From: Massospora cicadina
Taxonomy: Eukaryota > Entomophthoromycota > Entomophthoromycetes > Entomophthorales > Entomophthoraceae
Direction: 5' to 3'
Assembly: GCA_022478985.1 (NCBI GenBank)
Contig: JAKSZP010000001.1
Coordinates: 868,001-932,000, forward strand
Length of the DNA: 64,000 nt
The notes below the pieces were generated by a model. It was not told where the DNA came from, made no database searches, and was given only the letters and a program-made list of their open reading frames with translations. A program made the position numbers and the translations under genes. Positions 45,530 to 56,865 of this stretch are shown piece by piece. Every line of letters starts with the position of its first letter. Position 1 is the stretch's first letter.

Positions 45530-48500
45530 TGGGGGAAACCTTCACTCTAGGGATGCTGAATATCGCCAGACTCAAGGCCTCCCCATCCCAGGCTAGGAAA
45601 CTGAGTTTTTTATAAAATAATTTACCCATGGATATCCTGGCCATCCAGGAAACCCACTGTCCACGAGGTTCTGAGGATGCTTGGAAAACAATGCTCACCA
45701 TCCCTATCCTTTTGGTTGAAGCACTGTGGGGTGCTAATTCAAAAAAACAATTTTTTCAAATTTTCATCTTCAGAAATATTCCTAAATGACCAAGTGCTCA
45801 TTGTCACCTTCTCATGGGCTGATGTTGCACACACAATCATCAACATTTACGCCCCAAACAGTGCACAAGAGTGTCGGGAATTTTTCTCATCGGTCAAATC
45901 CCTCCCGCTACCCCCCAATTCTTTCCTAATTGGCGACATGAACTGTTGGCTAATCTCACCAATGGACCGGTGGCCGCCCTCACCCCACACCCCACAGGGT
46001 CACGTAGAACTACGCATTCTAAAAGCCACCCTTGGGTTAATGGATGCGCTGCTGTGACATGCCCCGCTGCTCAAAAACATGATGCGTCCCCACGTCCACA
46101 ACGGCCAATTAAGGTCCATGACCCACATTGACCTTATTCTAGCGCCGGCAAAATTCCAACCCCACATCTCCCACTTCAAAACAACGAAAATGGAATTCTC
46201 CAACCACTGATTGGTCTCAATAACATACCACTTACCCGTCACAGTTGCAAAGGCCCCACATTGGTACAAAATCCACCCCCCAGAGCTTGCGTCACCAGGA
46301 TTTTCCACGTGGGTGGAAGAGGCAACTTTGGCAAAATCGTTTGTTGCACCGTTTTGTGCGGACCCCATTTCCACATGGGCAACTTTCAAAGAAGACACCA
46401 TCTGCCACTATTGCCATCTCTCATCCAGATGCTCACAAGCCACATCGGTGGTTATATTGCATGCACTGGCGGAATTGGCCCACTTGGAGTCCAACATTCC
46501 AGCCTCAGGATATAGCCCTGCATGGGGCCAGAAGTGGGCGGAGGCAGCAGCCCACCTCAACGCACTTGAAAGGCAACACAAACATCGGGTTTGTGTCCAA
46601 TACAGGGCCACACGCATCACTAAAGGTGACAAGTGCACCGCTTACTTCTTCAAAAAAATTTTGCACCACGCCAGAGCGTGGCCTGCACACAGGTGCGTAG
46701 ATCGGATAATTCTATTGTGGACACACCGGCTGAAGTGGCAATCGAAACGCAAAGATATTACTCTGAGTTATACCGAGCTGAACCAATTCAGCCAGCCAAA
46801 ATGGCAGAATTTCTCAACAGAGCTCATATCCGCACTGTTTTCTGATACCCGGAAATAATGAATTTAATTACTCTGAACAAATTATGGACTACCAAACGCG
46901 GTGCGCCAAACTGAAAATGCCTAGGCCCAGATGGCATTCCATATGAGTTCTACAAAAAATATTTTAAATATATATCCCCATTGCTGCTAGCCTCACTCAA
47001 CCAAAGCCTGTTGGAAATGCGCCTCCTACCAGGAGGACATGAGGCCTTTACAGTCACACTCTTCAAGAAAGGGGATAGGCTAGACTTAGCCAACTGGCGC
47101 CCCATTTCTCAAACAAACACAGACACCAAAATTTTAACAAAAATCATGGCTAACCGTTTAGGGACTGTAGCATCTGCCACCATCTCTCCAGAACAATTCA
47201 GTTTCATCCCCAGAAGGTCGATTTGGGATAACGTGCACTCTGTGGCTAATGTGTGTCAGTCCACAGCCTCTGGGGCACTTGTATTCTTGGACCAACAAAA
47301 GGCCTATGATAGAGTAAACTGGGAATACCTTAGGGCCTGCCTCCAACAATTCCGCCTACCTCCCCACTTCATTAACTGGGTGATGCTGCTCACAGAATCT
47401 GCAACAATGGCTGTGCACGGCCCAGGTTTCCTAACGGAAGTAGTCCATCCTCAAAGGGGCCTGCGACAAGGGGACCCCCTGAGCCCACTCTTATACAACT
47501 TCAGCCTTGACCCACTACTGCGAAATGTGAATGCCCAACTCACTGGGGTCCATGTGCCAGGCCAAACCCCAGTCAAGATGATGGCATTTGCAGATGATTG
47601 CGTGGTGGGGGTGTCTAATAACAAAGATGCACGCGCGCTTGAAGCCCTCATCCAGGAATATTCCCAGGTAAGCAACGCGGCACTGAACGCCTCCAAAACT
47701 GAAATCATCCTCCTTGGTTGGTTTCAGAACTGCTGGGCCCCAGCAAGTAGTTCCCAACCCAGCCCATCTGCTCGCCCAAGTCCACGCCCTACTAACTCAA
47801 AACACACCACTCCACTGGTGCTCCCCTTTGTGCCGCGACCTACCATAGGACCGGTACGCCATCTGGGCGTGTGGTTGGAGGCAGGAGGATACGCGTCAGC
47901 AGTAATGGAGTGCCATATACTGGACAACGTGATGAAGCGAATCGCCTCTCTCAGAGCCCACCCTACTACCCTCACTGGCAGGGTTGTTCTTGCCAACTCT
48001 ATGCTCCTATCCAAAGTCTGGTTTGGAGCCCACGCCATCCCCTTCTCCCCAAGCTTCCTCAAATCCCTGTATGCTTTGCTACAAGGTTGGCTTTGGTCAG
48101 GCCGCCCTCCACCAGTATGGCTAGAGGTCATGTTTGGCCCTCATCATCATGGTGGCATGGGCCTACTTGACTTCAAAGCCCATGTCGCCAAGATCCTAGG
48201 CACCTGGATTGCAGCCGTCACTGCTCCTACACTCCCATCCCAACACTGGTCCTGCGCGGCCCGCTCCAACTTCTCCTGAGCCTTGGGCCTCAACAATCCA
48301 TCAAACCCCCACTCCCTGATGAAATACCTCGCATCACACACATCAGCCACAGGTCCTCACGGGACCAAAACCCACTACAAACGAATCCTACTCTCCATGC
48401 GAAGCGCAGAGTGGAGAATTTGTATTAGTGGACATACAACCCAAAGAGGCCGCCCCTCTCCTCAGTTCACACAAGAGGTACAGGGGCTACCCATCCATGA

Positions 48501-49154
48501 TGGCGTGATCCCCATTCGACCCCAAATCCTATTCAGGGTGGACTACCTGGACATGATGGACATCCCTTATTCCACTGAGACCCAAAAGACTATCTGGAAA
48601 TATGCACACCATCCTCTGTTGCAGCCTCAAGTCCGTTCCCATGTGTGGTGCTGCCTGAGGTGGGTGTATCGTACAGCTGAGCGCTCTAATGCTTTACACT
48701 CATCCTGTGTCATGTGTGGCCAGTATGGAATGCTGTTTCACCACCTGGAGAAGTGCCCCACCTCTAAAGTAATATGGCGTGAAGTCCAACGTCTGCTAGG
48801 CCAGGATCAAACACATCCCTTCAGTCTGTCAAGAGATATGTTTGCTTCATCAATGGCCTCCCCCTCCCACCCTCCCTTCATGCTCTGGTGGTTGCAATCG
48901 CCATGTGGACTATCCACACGATTGTCTTGGATGCCATCGCCGGATCCATCCCCACCCTCCCTGAAGCTGTCCACAGATTCCAGTCTCATTTGGTGGATCA
49001 CTTTCAAGTGTGGATGTTTGGATATCTCCCACCACATCGCCAGCAGCTGGTCTCCTCCTGGTTCCCAGTCTGGTTCATCAAATCAGACCCCTTCCTCCAC
49101 ATGTGCTCAATAGTGGCTACGCCCCCTACACATGTTCCCTCCCCCTTCCCATAA
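45530..49154 (+). pseudogene. LINE-D ORF2: endonuclease, reverse transcriptase, zinc finger
   Basis: Starts 45530 (MGETFTLGMLNIARLKA). Endonuclease 45550-46240: MDILAIQETHCPRGS, FLIGDMNCWL and SNH-stop-LVS (TGA where LINE-B has Arg). Linker 46260-46860. RT 46915-47700: PGPDGIPYEFYKKYF, LANWRPISQTNTDTKILT, FIPRRSIWDN, FLDQQKAYDRVNW, LRQGDPLSPLLYNFSLDP and FADD at 47586-47597, intact. Then the thumb/connection with RHLGVWLEAGGY and FGPHHHGGMGLLDFKAH, one TGA at 48277, and the finger CVMCGQYGMLFHHLEKC (48710-48760). The RT part 46981-48279 is a 432-codon open frame. Breaks near 45620, 45700, 46060, 46200, 46910, 48280 and 48870. Confidence 0.9.
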
Positions 49155-49309
49155 GTGGCATTCCCGCTGGCAACAAGAGATAGCATCGCTTCTCTGGGGT
49201 GCCTCACCTGGTACTAAGTTTTGTCTCATCTGAGTCATATTCAGAAGTGTCCATCCCATGGTCGGCCTTCCCCACAATAAATTAAATTAAATTAAATAAA
49301 AATCACCCT

Positions 49310-49500
49310 TAATTTTATACAAAAAATGAACAATTACCTGCGACTGGAGAGTTCAGAGGATTTGGGATAAGCAGCTCAACAGCCATGTGGGCAAAAGCAA
49401 AGCTGTTAGCCCAAATGGCTTGAGAGTAGTGCTAGTACAGCCTATAGGCTATGTCAGTGTGAGCTTATAAATAAACCCAAGCAATGCCTGGTAACTCTAT
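49310..49500 (+). mobile_element. Helitron-like repeat H2, right part
   Basis: Aligns with the reverse complement of 17637-17760 (CTTGAGAGTAGTGCTAG; ATGTCAGTGTGAGCTTATAA) and ends AAACCCAAGCAATGCCTGGTAACTCTAT, shared with the hairpin ends of H1 and H4. Confidence 0.55.
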
Positions 49501-49519
49501 TAAAAAAGTAATAGAGGTG

Positions 49520-49732
49520 GGTCAACCTTGGGACAAAATACTACACCAAGATTTTTTTATAGCCAGTATAGGTTTTGAACATGTGTTGAACAAAACCTGC
49601 ACTAGAGTAGAAGCAGGAACTACCCTGCTAGGCTAACCACCCTTCTGGTAACTCCATTAGTTTAATATAAATTTACCAGTTCAAATCGTCTGGTAATAAA
49701 TAAACCCAAGCAACACTGGGTAACTCAGCTAG
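49520..49732 (+). repeat. Short repeat with tRNA-like part and hairpin-CTAG end
   Basis: The minus strand at 49545-49660 has GGTTAGCCTAGCAGGGTA and GTTCAAAACC, tRNA boxes A and B in order. Plus strand ends ACCCAAGCAACACTGGGT (49704-49721), AACTCAG, CTAG (49729-49732), T: the clearest copy of this Helitron-like terminus. Confidence 0.5.
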
Positions 49733-49850
49733 TATATTATAAAATTATACAAAAATAAAAAAGTTGATTAATTAAAAGCTTATTTACTATAATATAATTT
49801 TTATTCAAGTATTTACTTTAATATGTAATTATATTGATAGAAAATACTAG

Positions 49851-50074
49851 TTAACCCTTTGCACTCAAGAGATGACTCACTCAGCATATGTTTTGATACT
49901 ACAACTTGAGAGGTGACTCTGCTTACCACTTGGTTTGATATGGAAACTAAATATAAACAGTTGTTGCAGGGCATTGAGTTTCTATATCAAACCAAGTGGT
50001 GAATGAGTCACCTCTCAAGTTACAGTATCAAATCATTTGGTGAGTGAGAGTCACTCCTGAGTGTAAAGGGTAAA
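49851..50074. mobile_element. piggyBac-like MITE (216 bp plus TTAA flanks)
   Basis: Near-perfect inverted arms of about 95 bp (49855-49947 and 49978-50070) around a ~30 bp loop. Ends CCCTTTGCACTC / GAGTGTAAAGGG with TTAA (49851-49854) and TAAA (50071-50074, a one-base change from TTAA) as flanks. CCC ends next to TTAA are the piggyBac signature. No coding capacity. Confidence 0.8.
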
Positions 50075-50484
50075 AAAGGAATAGCACATCTGGTGCACTT
50101 CGGCTGACAAACCTTAGGAATTATTAAGTGGCCATAAAAGCCAGCTTTGATTAAGTTCATATTTTAACTCAATACTCAATACCTATAATTAAATCATTAT
50201 TACTAATATCAAAGAGATAATTAGTACTAGTATTTAATTTACAAGTACTGAACAAAAACCTACTTGCCCAAATTCCTATATCGATAGGTTGAAGTCTCCC
50301 TTAAATTTGAAAGTAAAAATGATCCAATTTATACTGACTAATAATATATAAACAATAAATTGTGGGATTAACAATTTAAATATACTATTTAAATCTAAGT
50401 TGAATACAATGGTAAGTAATACTATATTTTATTCTTAAAGATATATATAGCTTGATTTATTTAGATCATGGTTTAACCATGGTA
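50075..50484. other. AT-rich spacer, nothing recognised
   Basis: No frame of interest, no repeat shared elsewhere in the window. Confidence 0.5.
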
Positions 50485-50778
50485 TATTTTATTTTTATTT
50501 TATCAAGGTGGACCAAGCTGGGGATGATGATACTGCACTGATTAATATGAAATCAAATGAATGGGAAAGGAGGATAAAATCTGGAAAACCTCCATGTGTA
50601 GCATATGATAGGTCAGTAACTCCATGGACCACCTTTGCTATTCACTATCTCAGTTTGGGGCATTGATATGCAACACCAACACGCACAGTCATAATTGTCC
50701 CCTACCCAAAGTTCTGTACCGGAATCGAACTCGGGGAGGCAGCGGTAGAGGTCCCTATTCTACCACTGGGTATCCTCC
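50485..50778 (-). mobile_element. SINE S1 (tRNA-derived, ~290 bp)
   Basis: Minus strand: head CCCAGTGGTAGAATAGGG (box A) and CGAGTTCGATTCCGGTA (box B near 50719-50735), both close to consensus. The body GAACTTTGGGTAGGGGACA is shared with S2. The 3' end CATCCCCAGCTTGGTCCACC with a TTGATAAAATAAAAAT tail resembles the LINE 3' ends. The head looks most like a Gly tRNA, from memory. No clear target duplication. Confidence 0.82.
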
Positions 50779-50814
50779 CCTTATCATGATACATTGGTGA
50801 TTATTTACCTTTAC

Positions 50815-51200
50815 CTTCAACTTTTTAACTGACTTTGAAAAAGAAGGTTCTCAATTTAACCTGTATGGAGTTTTTTTCTGTTTGTTCACGCATAACTCTG
50901 AAAATACTGGACCAATTTGGATGATCATTTTTTGTCAAAAATTGAGGATGCTCCAACTTAGGTCCCATTTTACTTTTGTATTGGGCAAGTATCTGCCCAT
51001 TAATTTAGTAAGTATATCAAAATGGGCTTGAAGTCGATGGATACTTGTGGGGCTAATACAACCCCAGATAACTTAATTCTGGCATAGATGAAGCGATAGC
51101 TTCGAAACACTTTTGATGTCCTATGGCTGGGGTGTATGTTCAAAATTCAGTCATTATGAGCTCATAGCGGGATGAGCTTAAATCATTATAGATGGCTATC
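50815..51200 (+). repeat. Repeat with ACTGACTTTGAAAAAGAAGG motif
   Basis: CAACTTTTTAACTGACTTTG, AAAAAGAAGGTTCTCAATT and CTGTTTGTTCACGCATAACT recall a repeat type seen in many invertebrate and microbial eukaryote genomes (ACCGACTTCAAAAAAGGAGG). Only one copy is in this window, so the call rests on memory. Confidence 0.35.
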
Positions 51201-51610
51201 ATTTTTGCATAATTTGACCAATAAACTCATCTATATTTAATAAAAATGAATTATTTTAGATAGTGAGCAATAACTTTATATAGATTGACTAATAAAAGCA
51301 ACCAAATCTAATAAAATGAATTACTGTAGATGGTAATCAGTAAATTTAGTATAATTTGACCAATAAAATCATCTGAATTTAATAAAATAAATTATTAGCA
51401 TATTTTTTATAAGATAACATATATAATAGATATACAATGAGTTTTAATTTTATAGAGAAATAGTAAGGGTCAAAAAAGATATATAGAGATAGTAGTATTT
51501 AATAAAAATAGGAAAAAGAGCCACTTTTAAAAATATGCTAATTTTTTGGGGGAAAAGAGCTAGGGGTAAAGTTTTTTTTGGGAAAAAATGAACCTTCTTG
51601 AAAAATATTT
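51201..51610. other. AT-rich spacer with short ~70 bp repeats
   Basis: Three units containing TTTGACCAATAAA..CATCTA..TTTAATAAAATGAATTA near 51210, 51280 and 51350. A poly-A/T stretch leads into the foldback element. Confidence 0.5.
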
Positions 51611-51982
51611 TTTTAGGAAAAAAGGACCTCCTTTAAAAAAAAGCTCTAAAAAGTTGAAATAATTGAGAAATTAAGCCTACTCAATAAAACCCTTTTAGAA
51701 GTCAGCGCCATATTTTAACTGACTTATAATAGGTATTTATAATTTATATTTATTTGGGGAAGGTATTATTACTTTATATACTCAGTACTATTTATTCTAA
51801 GTTGCTTATAGTTTACACTTGGACCCAATCCAGACATAAGATATAATTTGTATTTATGAGCAAAATTCTATAATTCAGGTTAAAATATGGCGCCAACTTC
51901 AAAAAGAGTTTTATTGAGTAAGCTTAATTTCTCGATTATTTCATACTTTTTAGAGCTTTTTTAAAGGAGGTTCTTTTTTCCC
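51611..51982. mobile_element. Foldback/MITE-like element (~370 bp)
   Basis: Inverted arms of about 105 bp: 51612-51718 and 51879-51981 (GGACCTCCTTTAAAAAAA against TTTTTTAAAGGAGGTTC; GGCGCCAACTTC against GAAGTCAGCGCC). A 160 bp centre is unlike any protein. The superfamily is not clear; no target duplication could be fixed. Confidence 0.7.
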
Positions 51983-52299
51983 AATTTTTTTATACTCACC
52001 TCAAATCAAGGGTTACCTGTATCTAACTTATATCCCAATTCCCATTTTTACAATGTTCTAAAAAACCTCCTTTTGATATCCTTATAGTTTTTGTGCTGCA
52101 GCTTTACAATTTAATTTATTAGTGACAACGTTAAATTTGATTAATATCATTTTGTCTTTATCTGCTCATTCTGGAATGTTAAGTTAAAAGTATTTTAAAG
52201 CGACATTTCTTGTGTTATAAACTATTCCTTGTCATTGGATAAGACATACCAAACTTTATTTTGACTCTATTTGGTTGAGATGGGCGATAAAAGTGGACT

Positions 52300-53400
52300 A
52301 TTAATTTTTGTTTGCAGGATCACCCGATCTCGTTCTGAAGTGTATTGACAATATCAAAACTACGGTTGAGCTTCTTCATATTGTTACAAAATTTCAATAC
52401 CCGTACATTTTCTGTTAGAGTCATAGGTTAACATTTAGGTAATCTCCATGGGTGCTAGGTGCAAAGGCTGACCAAACTCAGTACAAATGGCGGACATTAG
52501 TGAAGCGTCGAGTATTTGATTTGTCTATTAAGGAAAATCTTATTTCACACTACAAGATGACCCTTTAGTCAGGTCAGTTAGGCAGCTCTAAAAGCGAAAT
52601 GGGATTGCTTCCGGAATCCAAGTTGTCTATTCAATTGAAAAACTGGGCTACTTGAAACTTTTGGCTCTGGGTAAATGGAGTTGGAATTTTCATATTCTAA
52701 ACTTCAAACGGATGAATCAAAAGCTGAAGATGCTACTGACTGCTATTTTGCCCGAATTTCGATCTCGAATTCTGCCAGTTTTAGTTATATCTGTGAATCA
52801 GCAAAAAAGCTAGGCGCCCTTCCAGCCATATTTGGTATGACCCTTGCTTCATATACAATATGTATGATAGCGGATTACCTGGTTGAGCTTTTAATGAACA
52901 AGCGACGTAATGGCCTGTATTATTTTTGCGAGATCTTGAAAAGCTAGAGAAGTCATGAACTTAATTTATGTAAGGTATTTTTGATGACTTAAGCAAGGCA
53001 TATGTTTAACATCTGGATTTGAATATAGATGAGGCCACTCTTTGACAAAGACGATGTGAGCTTTTTGGTTAGAAAAAGTTGGTGAGGCCTAGTGCGAATT
53101 CTGGGCAGATGGATAAGTTGAAACTTGTGCAGTGGATATATCGAAGCCTCTAGGGGCTTCTAATCGCATTCTTCTATCTGGCAATGAAATCTCTCTTCAT
53201 ATCAATTCGGGCTCAAAAGCACTGGTCGAACTCTATCAAAGGTAAATTCGGTTTACATCGCTACGCGCCTAGAGATATCAAAGCGAGTTTGCGGTATGAG
53301 AGAAGTTCCCCCAGTTTAGATGAATGTAAACAACTTATTTGTTCAAGTAATTTTTTATACTTGATCAAACTTAACATATAAAATTTGTTCTAAACGTTGC
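52300..53400 (+). pseudogene. Possible host gene remnant, unrecognised
   Basis: The most gene-like non-repeat stretch here. TTTTTGTTTGCAG at 52307-52319 looks like a 3' splice site, followed by an open stretch (GSPDLVLKCIDNIKTTVELL) to about 52416. 52675-52947 is an open frame of 90 codons (YICESAKKLGALPAIFGMTL then a hydrophobic LASYTICMIADYLVELL). 53120-53380 is open except for one TAG (WSNSIKGKFGLHRYAPRDIK). I recognise none of them; they could be exons of one decayed gene or chance. No repeat copy is in the window. Confidence 0.3.
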
Positions 53401-53509
53401 TGTAATCTAGAAATTAGCATGAACTAGTTATATGCAATTTTATTATCTAGAAATTCAGTATGGGCTCAGCTTGTTTATAATAGTAAAAGCAAGTGTTAGC
53501 ATGTGTGTG

Positions 53510-53965
53510 ATGTCCACCCAAAACTATAATACATAAAGCTTTGAAAAAACAACATAGGTGGAAGGGAGGGGGCCAGTGCTCACCTCCAAGCTGGATTTTT
53601 AATTATTATTATAAAAGAAAAAGTTTTGTGCGTAAGAAGTAAAAATATTTATGATTTTAATGGTACTCGGTAAATTGTTATGGTTGAGCAGTTTGATATT
53701 CAGTTGCTTTAAAAATTTCAATAGTTTTGCCAAGCCGTTGGTGGTTTTAGGTTGATTCAATAGGTTCAATTAGGTTTACCTGAGTGGTTGTGGTTTTATA
53801 TTGATTCAATAGGTTTAATTGATTTTGGGCGAGTAGTTTTTGATTGATACATTAGATTTAGCTTCTTCCTAAACTTATCTATGACCATCCACTAATATAA
53901 AACTAATTGATATATAATCCTATAAATTTTAAGCCCACAAGCAATGCTAGGTAAAATGGTCTATT
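53510..53965 (+). mobile_element. Helitron-like repeat copy H3
   Basis: Begins with GATGTCCACCCAAAACTAT like H5 and carries GATTCAATAGGTTCAATTAG units (three, about 48 bp apart, 53755-53850). Ends with a degraded hairpin AAGCCCACAAGCAATGCTAGG. Gives the full internal order without large insertions. Confidence 0.55.
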
Positions 53966-54900
53966 AATAAACATAAGGCTAAAAATCTCTAAATATATAA
54001 AAAACATTCTGTGTATTTATGTATATATATATCTTTCTTTTGTGTGTTAGTATCACTTTTTGAATTTTAAAAAGTGGCCTGGTAAAATTCTTAAAAATTT
54101 TTTAGTTCATTCATACTACCCTTATTAGAGCAGTACTTTTGACTTTCAGCTGCTACAGTCACAAATGGGAATCCTGCCCAGCAGAGCTTAGCTCATAGAG
54201 CTAACGGTCTATCATAACTAGTTTATAATATTTAATAAACCTACTCTGCAATATGGTTAATCCAACTGGTGGGAAGGTATCTATAACTCTTGTTGTAAAA
54301 ATATAGCAATGAGGCCCAAGTGCACCATACTGACTCAGCCACTGACCCTATAATTGAAACAACACAAATTTGTTCAAAAGTAAATTTGGGCACCTATAAC
54401 CCATTAATAGCTTCTCAGCCACATCTGGGAAAGGTGGCTACTTGTCGGGGACTGGTGTATTACTGACCTGGTTGGGGGTAGCTAACCATGAGCTAGCATA
54501 ACCAAGGGGTTTAACCCATATGACAAGGACACTAGAGGTATCTAGGTATAGAAAATGATGGATAAGCTGCTATGGGAGTTGCCTAAAGATATGGTTTTAA
54601 GAGAGGAAAGTTGGAGGAGAGTTTTTTGTAGGTTGGGGTGGTAGATCAATATTGATAACACTTTAGTAAATAAAATAATTAGTGTTTGCATGATAAATTA
54701 AATTTTATTGACCACAAAATTTAACCAAATGAATGCCTTGGTATTATATACTATCTAACTTTCTGGACTTACTTAGGCTTAATTGATTTTAAAACAGTAC
54801 ACTATTCTTCTCTGGAGCTTATAGGATTACAACTTGCATATGATTTTGAAAGGCAGTGGAAATCATCTCAGTCTAATTGTAAATTCATTTTGATGCAATT
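53966..54900. other. Spacer with a weak tRNA-like stretch
   Basis: 54175-54235, minus strand, has TTAGCTCTATGAGCTAAGC and GGGCAGGATTCCC, loosely tRNA-like. 54380-54560 is GC-richer but matches nothing. A LTR of element X probably starts somewhere in this stretch or just after; its left end could not be found. Confidence 0.35.
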
Positions 54901-55074
54901 AATTGACTCAATAATATCACAATTGAGGTAATTCAAATGATTAATCAAATATTTCACTACAATTATTCATTTGATATGCAAAAATTCAATTTAACTTCAA
55001 AACATATCCTCTTGATATGATGGATGATATCTGTAATCTCAGAAATTCCACTAATGTCAGGATTTACCCTGACA
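54901..55074 (-). repeat. 3' LTR of element X (right edge only)
   Basis: On the minus strand a polypurine tract TGGTGGGGGA is followed by TGTCAGGGTAAATCCTGACA, itself an inverted repeat, as LTR start. Right edge at 55074; left edge unresolved. Confidence 0.5.
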
Positions 55075-55742
55075 TCCCCCACCAAGGCTAAAGCTATCTG
55101 CAAGGCCTTCTTCATCCATTTCTTTAACAGCTTGCCTGCATTCTTAAAGTTCTCCTCAGGCTCCCAAGTACTCTCTTATACAGGATATCCAGCCCACTTA
55201 ACCAGGTATTGCACTTTACCATGATGTGTTCATCTTCCTTTAATAGCCTGCACCTCATACTCAGGACAGGGACCTTTAATCAGTGGTGGTGCTAGCTCTT
55301 TAACTTTCTGGTGTGGTAGGGAACTTCCTTCTTTTTTGTGCAAGAGGGAACCATGGAATACATTGTAAATTTTCCAACCTTCAGGCAGTTCAAGAAAGTA
55401 AGCCACCTTCCCTATAACCTCTGTGACCTTGTATGGCCCTATACGCTGATGAACAAATTTATGATATGGTACATTCAAAGGAATATTGTGAGCATCCTGG
55501 TAAACTTTGATACCTACTTTTATAAACCTTACCAGGCACACAGTTCTTATCCACAAAGTCTTTATATGTACTACTCAGTTCAGATTTGCTAAGCAAAATG
55601 CATGAGTTTGATGATTGTTTCATAAAAATTCCCTTTTAGGTGGTTGTCTGCTTCAACAGATGGTAATAGTTCCCAGTTCATATCATGTCATAGTTAGCTT
55701 TGAATAGTGAAATTCTAGTTGAAGAATGATCTAGAGTATTAT
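55075..55742 (-). pseudogene. pol: Element X: chromovirus integrase C-terminus and chromodomain
   Basis: Integrase end: YNTLDHSSTRISLFKANYD near 55680-55740, then QRIGPYKVTEVIGKVAYFLE (GPY-like) and WKIYNVFHGSLLHKK (55330-55400). The chromodomain follows at about 55140-55260: EYEVQAIKGR, VQYLVKWAGYPV-stop-ESTWEPEEN. Distinct from E1/E2. Cut at 55743 by the LTR of element G inside the integrase core. Confidence 0.78.
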
Positions 55743-56502
55743 TGTGGGAATCCAGCTGATTTATGCTCACTTAGTGCTTGAACGCCTGCTGGATTCCACA
55801 AAGATTTTATATAAATTTAAATAAATAACTGCAGCGCTAATAAGGATGGATTTTATGATTTTTGTTAAATGTGCAATAAGGGTAAAAATGATACTCCTCA
55901 ACTTCCAACTATCTAGTATTTAAAGTAATTTCAAAGGCTGAGGGGGAATTTGGGAATATGTTTAGAATAGCCTGCATGAGTCTGAATTAGAAAATATGCA
56001 GGAATAACATATCATAACCCAGAAACTCATATCAGGACAGTGGAGCGAAGGAAGAGGAATTCTGATTGGCCTAAATGTACCCGTGAGGTAACGTTTTTAA
56101 AAACTTGAACCAATCACCACCCAAGAAATTTCTTGTACCTTGGGGGACCCCGCCAAGCCTATAAAGGGGGGTCCCCACACAGGTGCACTGAAGGACTTTG
56201 TTGGGGTCAGGGGAGTGCCTTCTGATGATTCTCCCAAAGTCCATGGTGAGGTCAGAGTAATCTGACCAGCTGAATTTATTAGTGCCCATACAGGTTTCAA
56301 ACTGGTGTTTCCCCAATTAATGGGGTTCAACTGAGAAGTGTTCAGGGACTTTTGGCCAATTTCCTCAACTTTTTTATTATTAATTTTAATAAATGAGCTA
56401 TTAATGACATTGAAATATCACATTTGGCTGACATTTACCTTTTTTGGCAGGACTTAAACTACAGCATTCTTATCTTTTGTCTGCAAAGGTAAATGTATGA
56501 CA
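55743..56502 (-). repeat. 3' LTR of element G (760 bp)
   Basis: TGTGGGAATCC...GTATGACA on the plus strand, with an inverted echo GGATTCCACA about 45 bases in. The minus-strand U3 frame (about 56350-56097) has TSQLNPINWGN, as in the A/B LTRs. Related to solo LTR G2. Confidence 0.75.
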
Positions 56503-56865
56503 TCACCACCCTCAAGGATGTTGGGGGGCAAGTAGGGTCAAAGGAAACAGCTATGTACACAATTAATAGTGATACCAGTAGCTAGATTTTTTAATGGAGT
56601 ACTTGTTTCCTCTCTTGTAGACAATTGTAAAAGGACCCTTCCAGATTGTTCCAAGTTTACCGCTTCTAGGGGTGATGCGGTTATGGTTTTATAACACCAT
56701 GTTGGAAACTTGGAAAGTGGGTAATGGGGTTCAGGACTTATTTGCAGCCTGCCCTTCTTTGGTTACTGTTGTGGCTAGATTGGTCATAGCTTCATATTGA
56801 AGTTGAATTATACATTGAGCCAATCTTCTTATAACTTTCTCTGGTTCACAACTCTAGAAGAGAAT
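55743..56865 (-). mobile_element. Element G: LTR and 3' internal end, cut by E2
   Basis: LTR 55743-56502, polypurine tract TTGAGGGTGGTGA (minus, 56503-56515), then 350 bp of internal sequence. That sequence reads KEGQAANKS..TPLPTF like element B (KKGQAANKLRTPFLPL), so G belongs near A/B. E2 is inserted at 56866 and the rest of G lies beyond the window. G is itself inserted in the integrase of X. Confidence 0.75.

Larger units (their letters stand above)
44012..49292 (+). mobile_element. LINE-D: full-length LINE (5.28 kb)
   Basis: Bounded by 17-bp target duplications. Starts AGGACTTTTCTTTCTC, has a ~270 bp leader, ORF1, ORF2, a short 3' UTR with GTCCATCCCATGGTCGG, and a tail of AAATT repeats. 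Same subfamily as LINE-A; the best reference copy in the window for element limits. Inserted in repeat H2. Both ORFs are broken by a handful of stops and shifts. Confidence 0.93.
43995..49309. repeat. 17-bp target duplication around LINE-D
   Basis: TAAATAAAAATCACCCT at 43995-44011 and again at 49293-49309, perfect. Confidence 0.93.

Noticed and set aside
50719..50778. A functional tRNA gene
   Set aside because: Boxes A and B are good, but the acceptor stem is not formed and the sequence continues into a SINE body shared with 34073-34346.
51049..51065. Hairpin GGGGCTAATACAACCCC as a terminator or regulatory RNA
   Set aside because: A single short palindrome in AT-rich repeat sequence of a eukaryote; no U-tract context or conserved copy.
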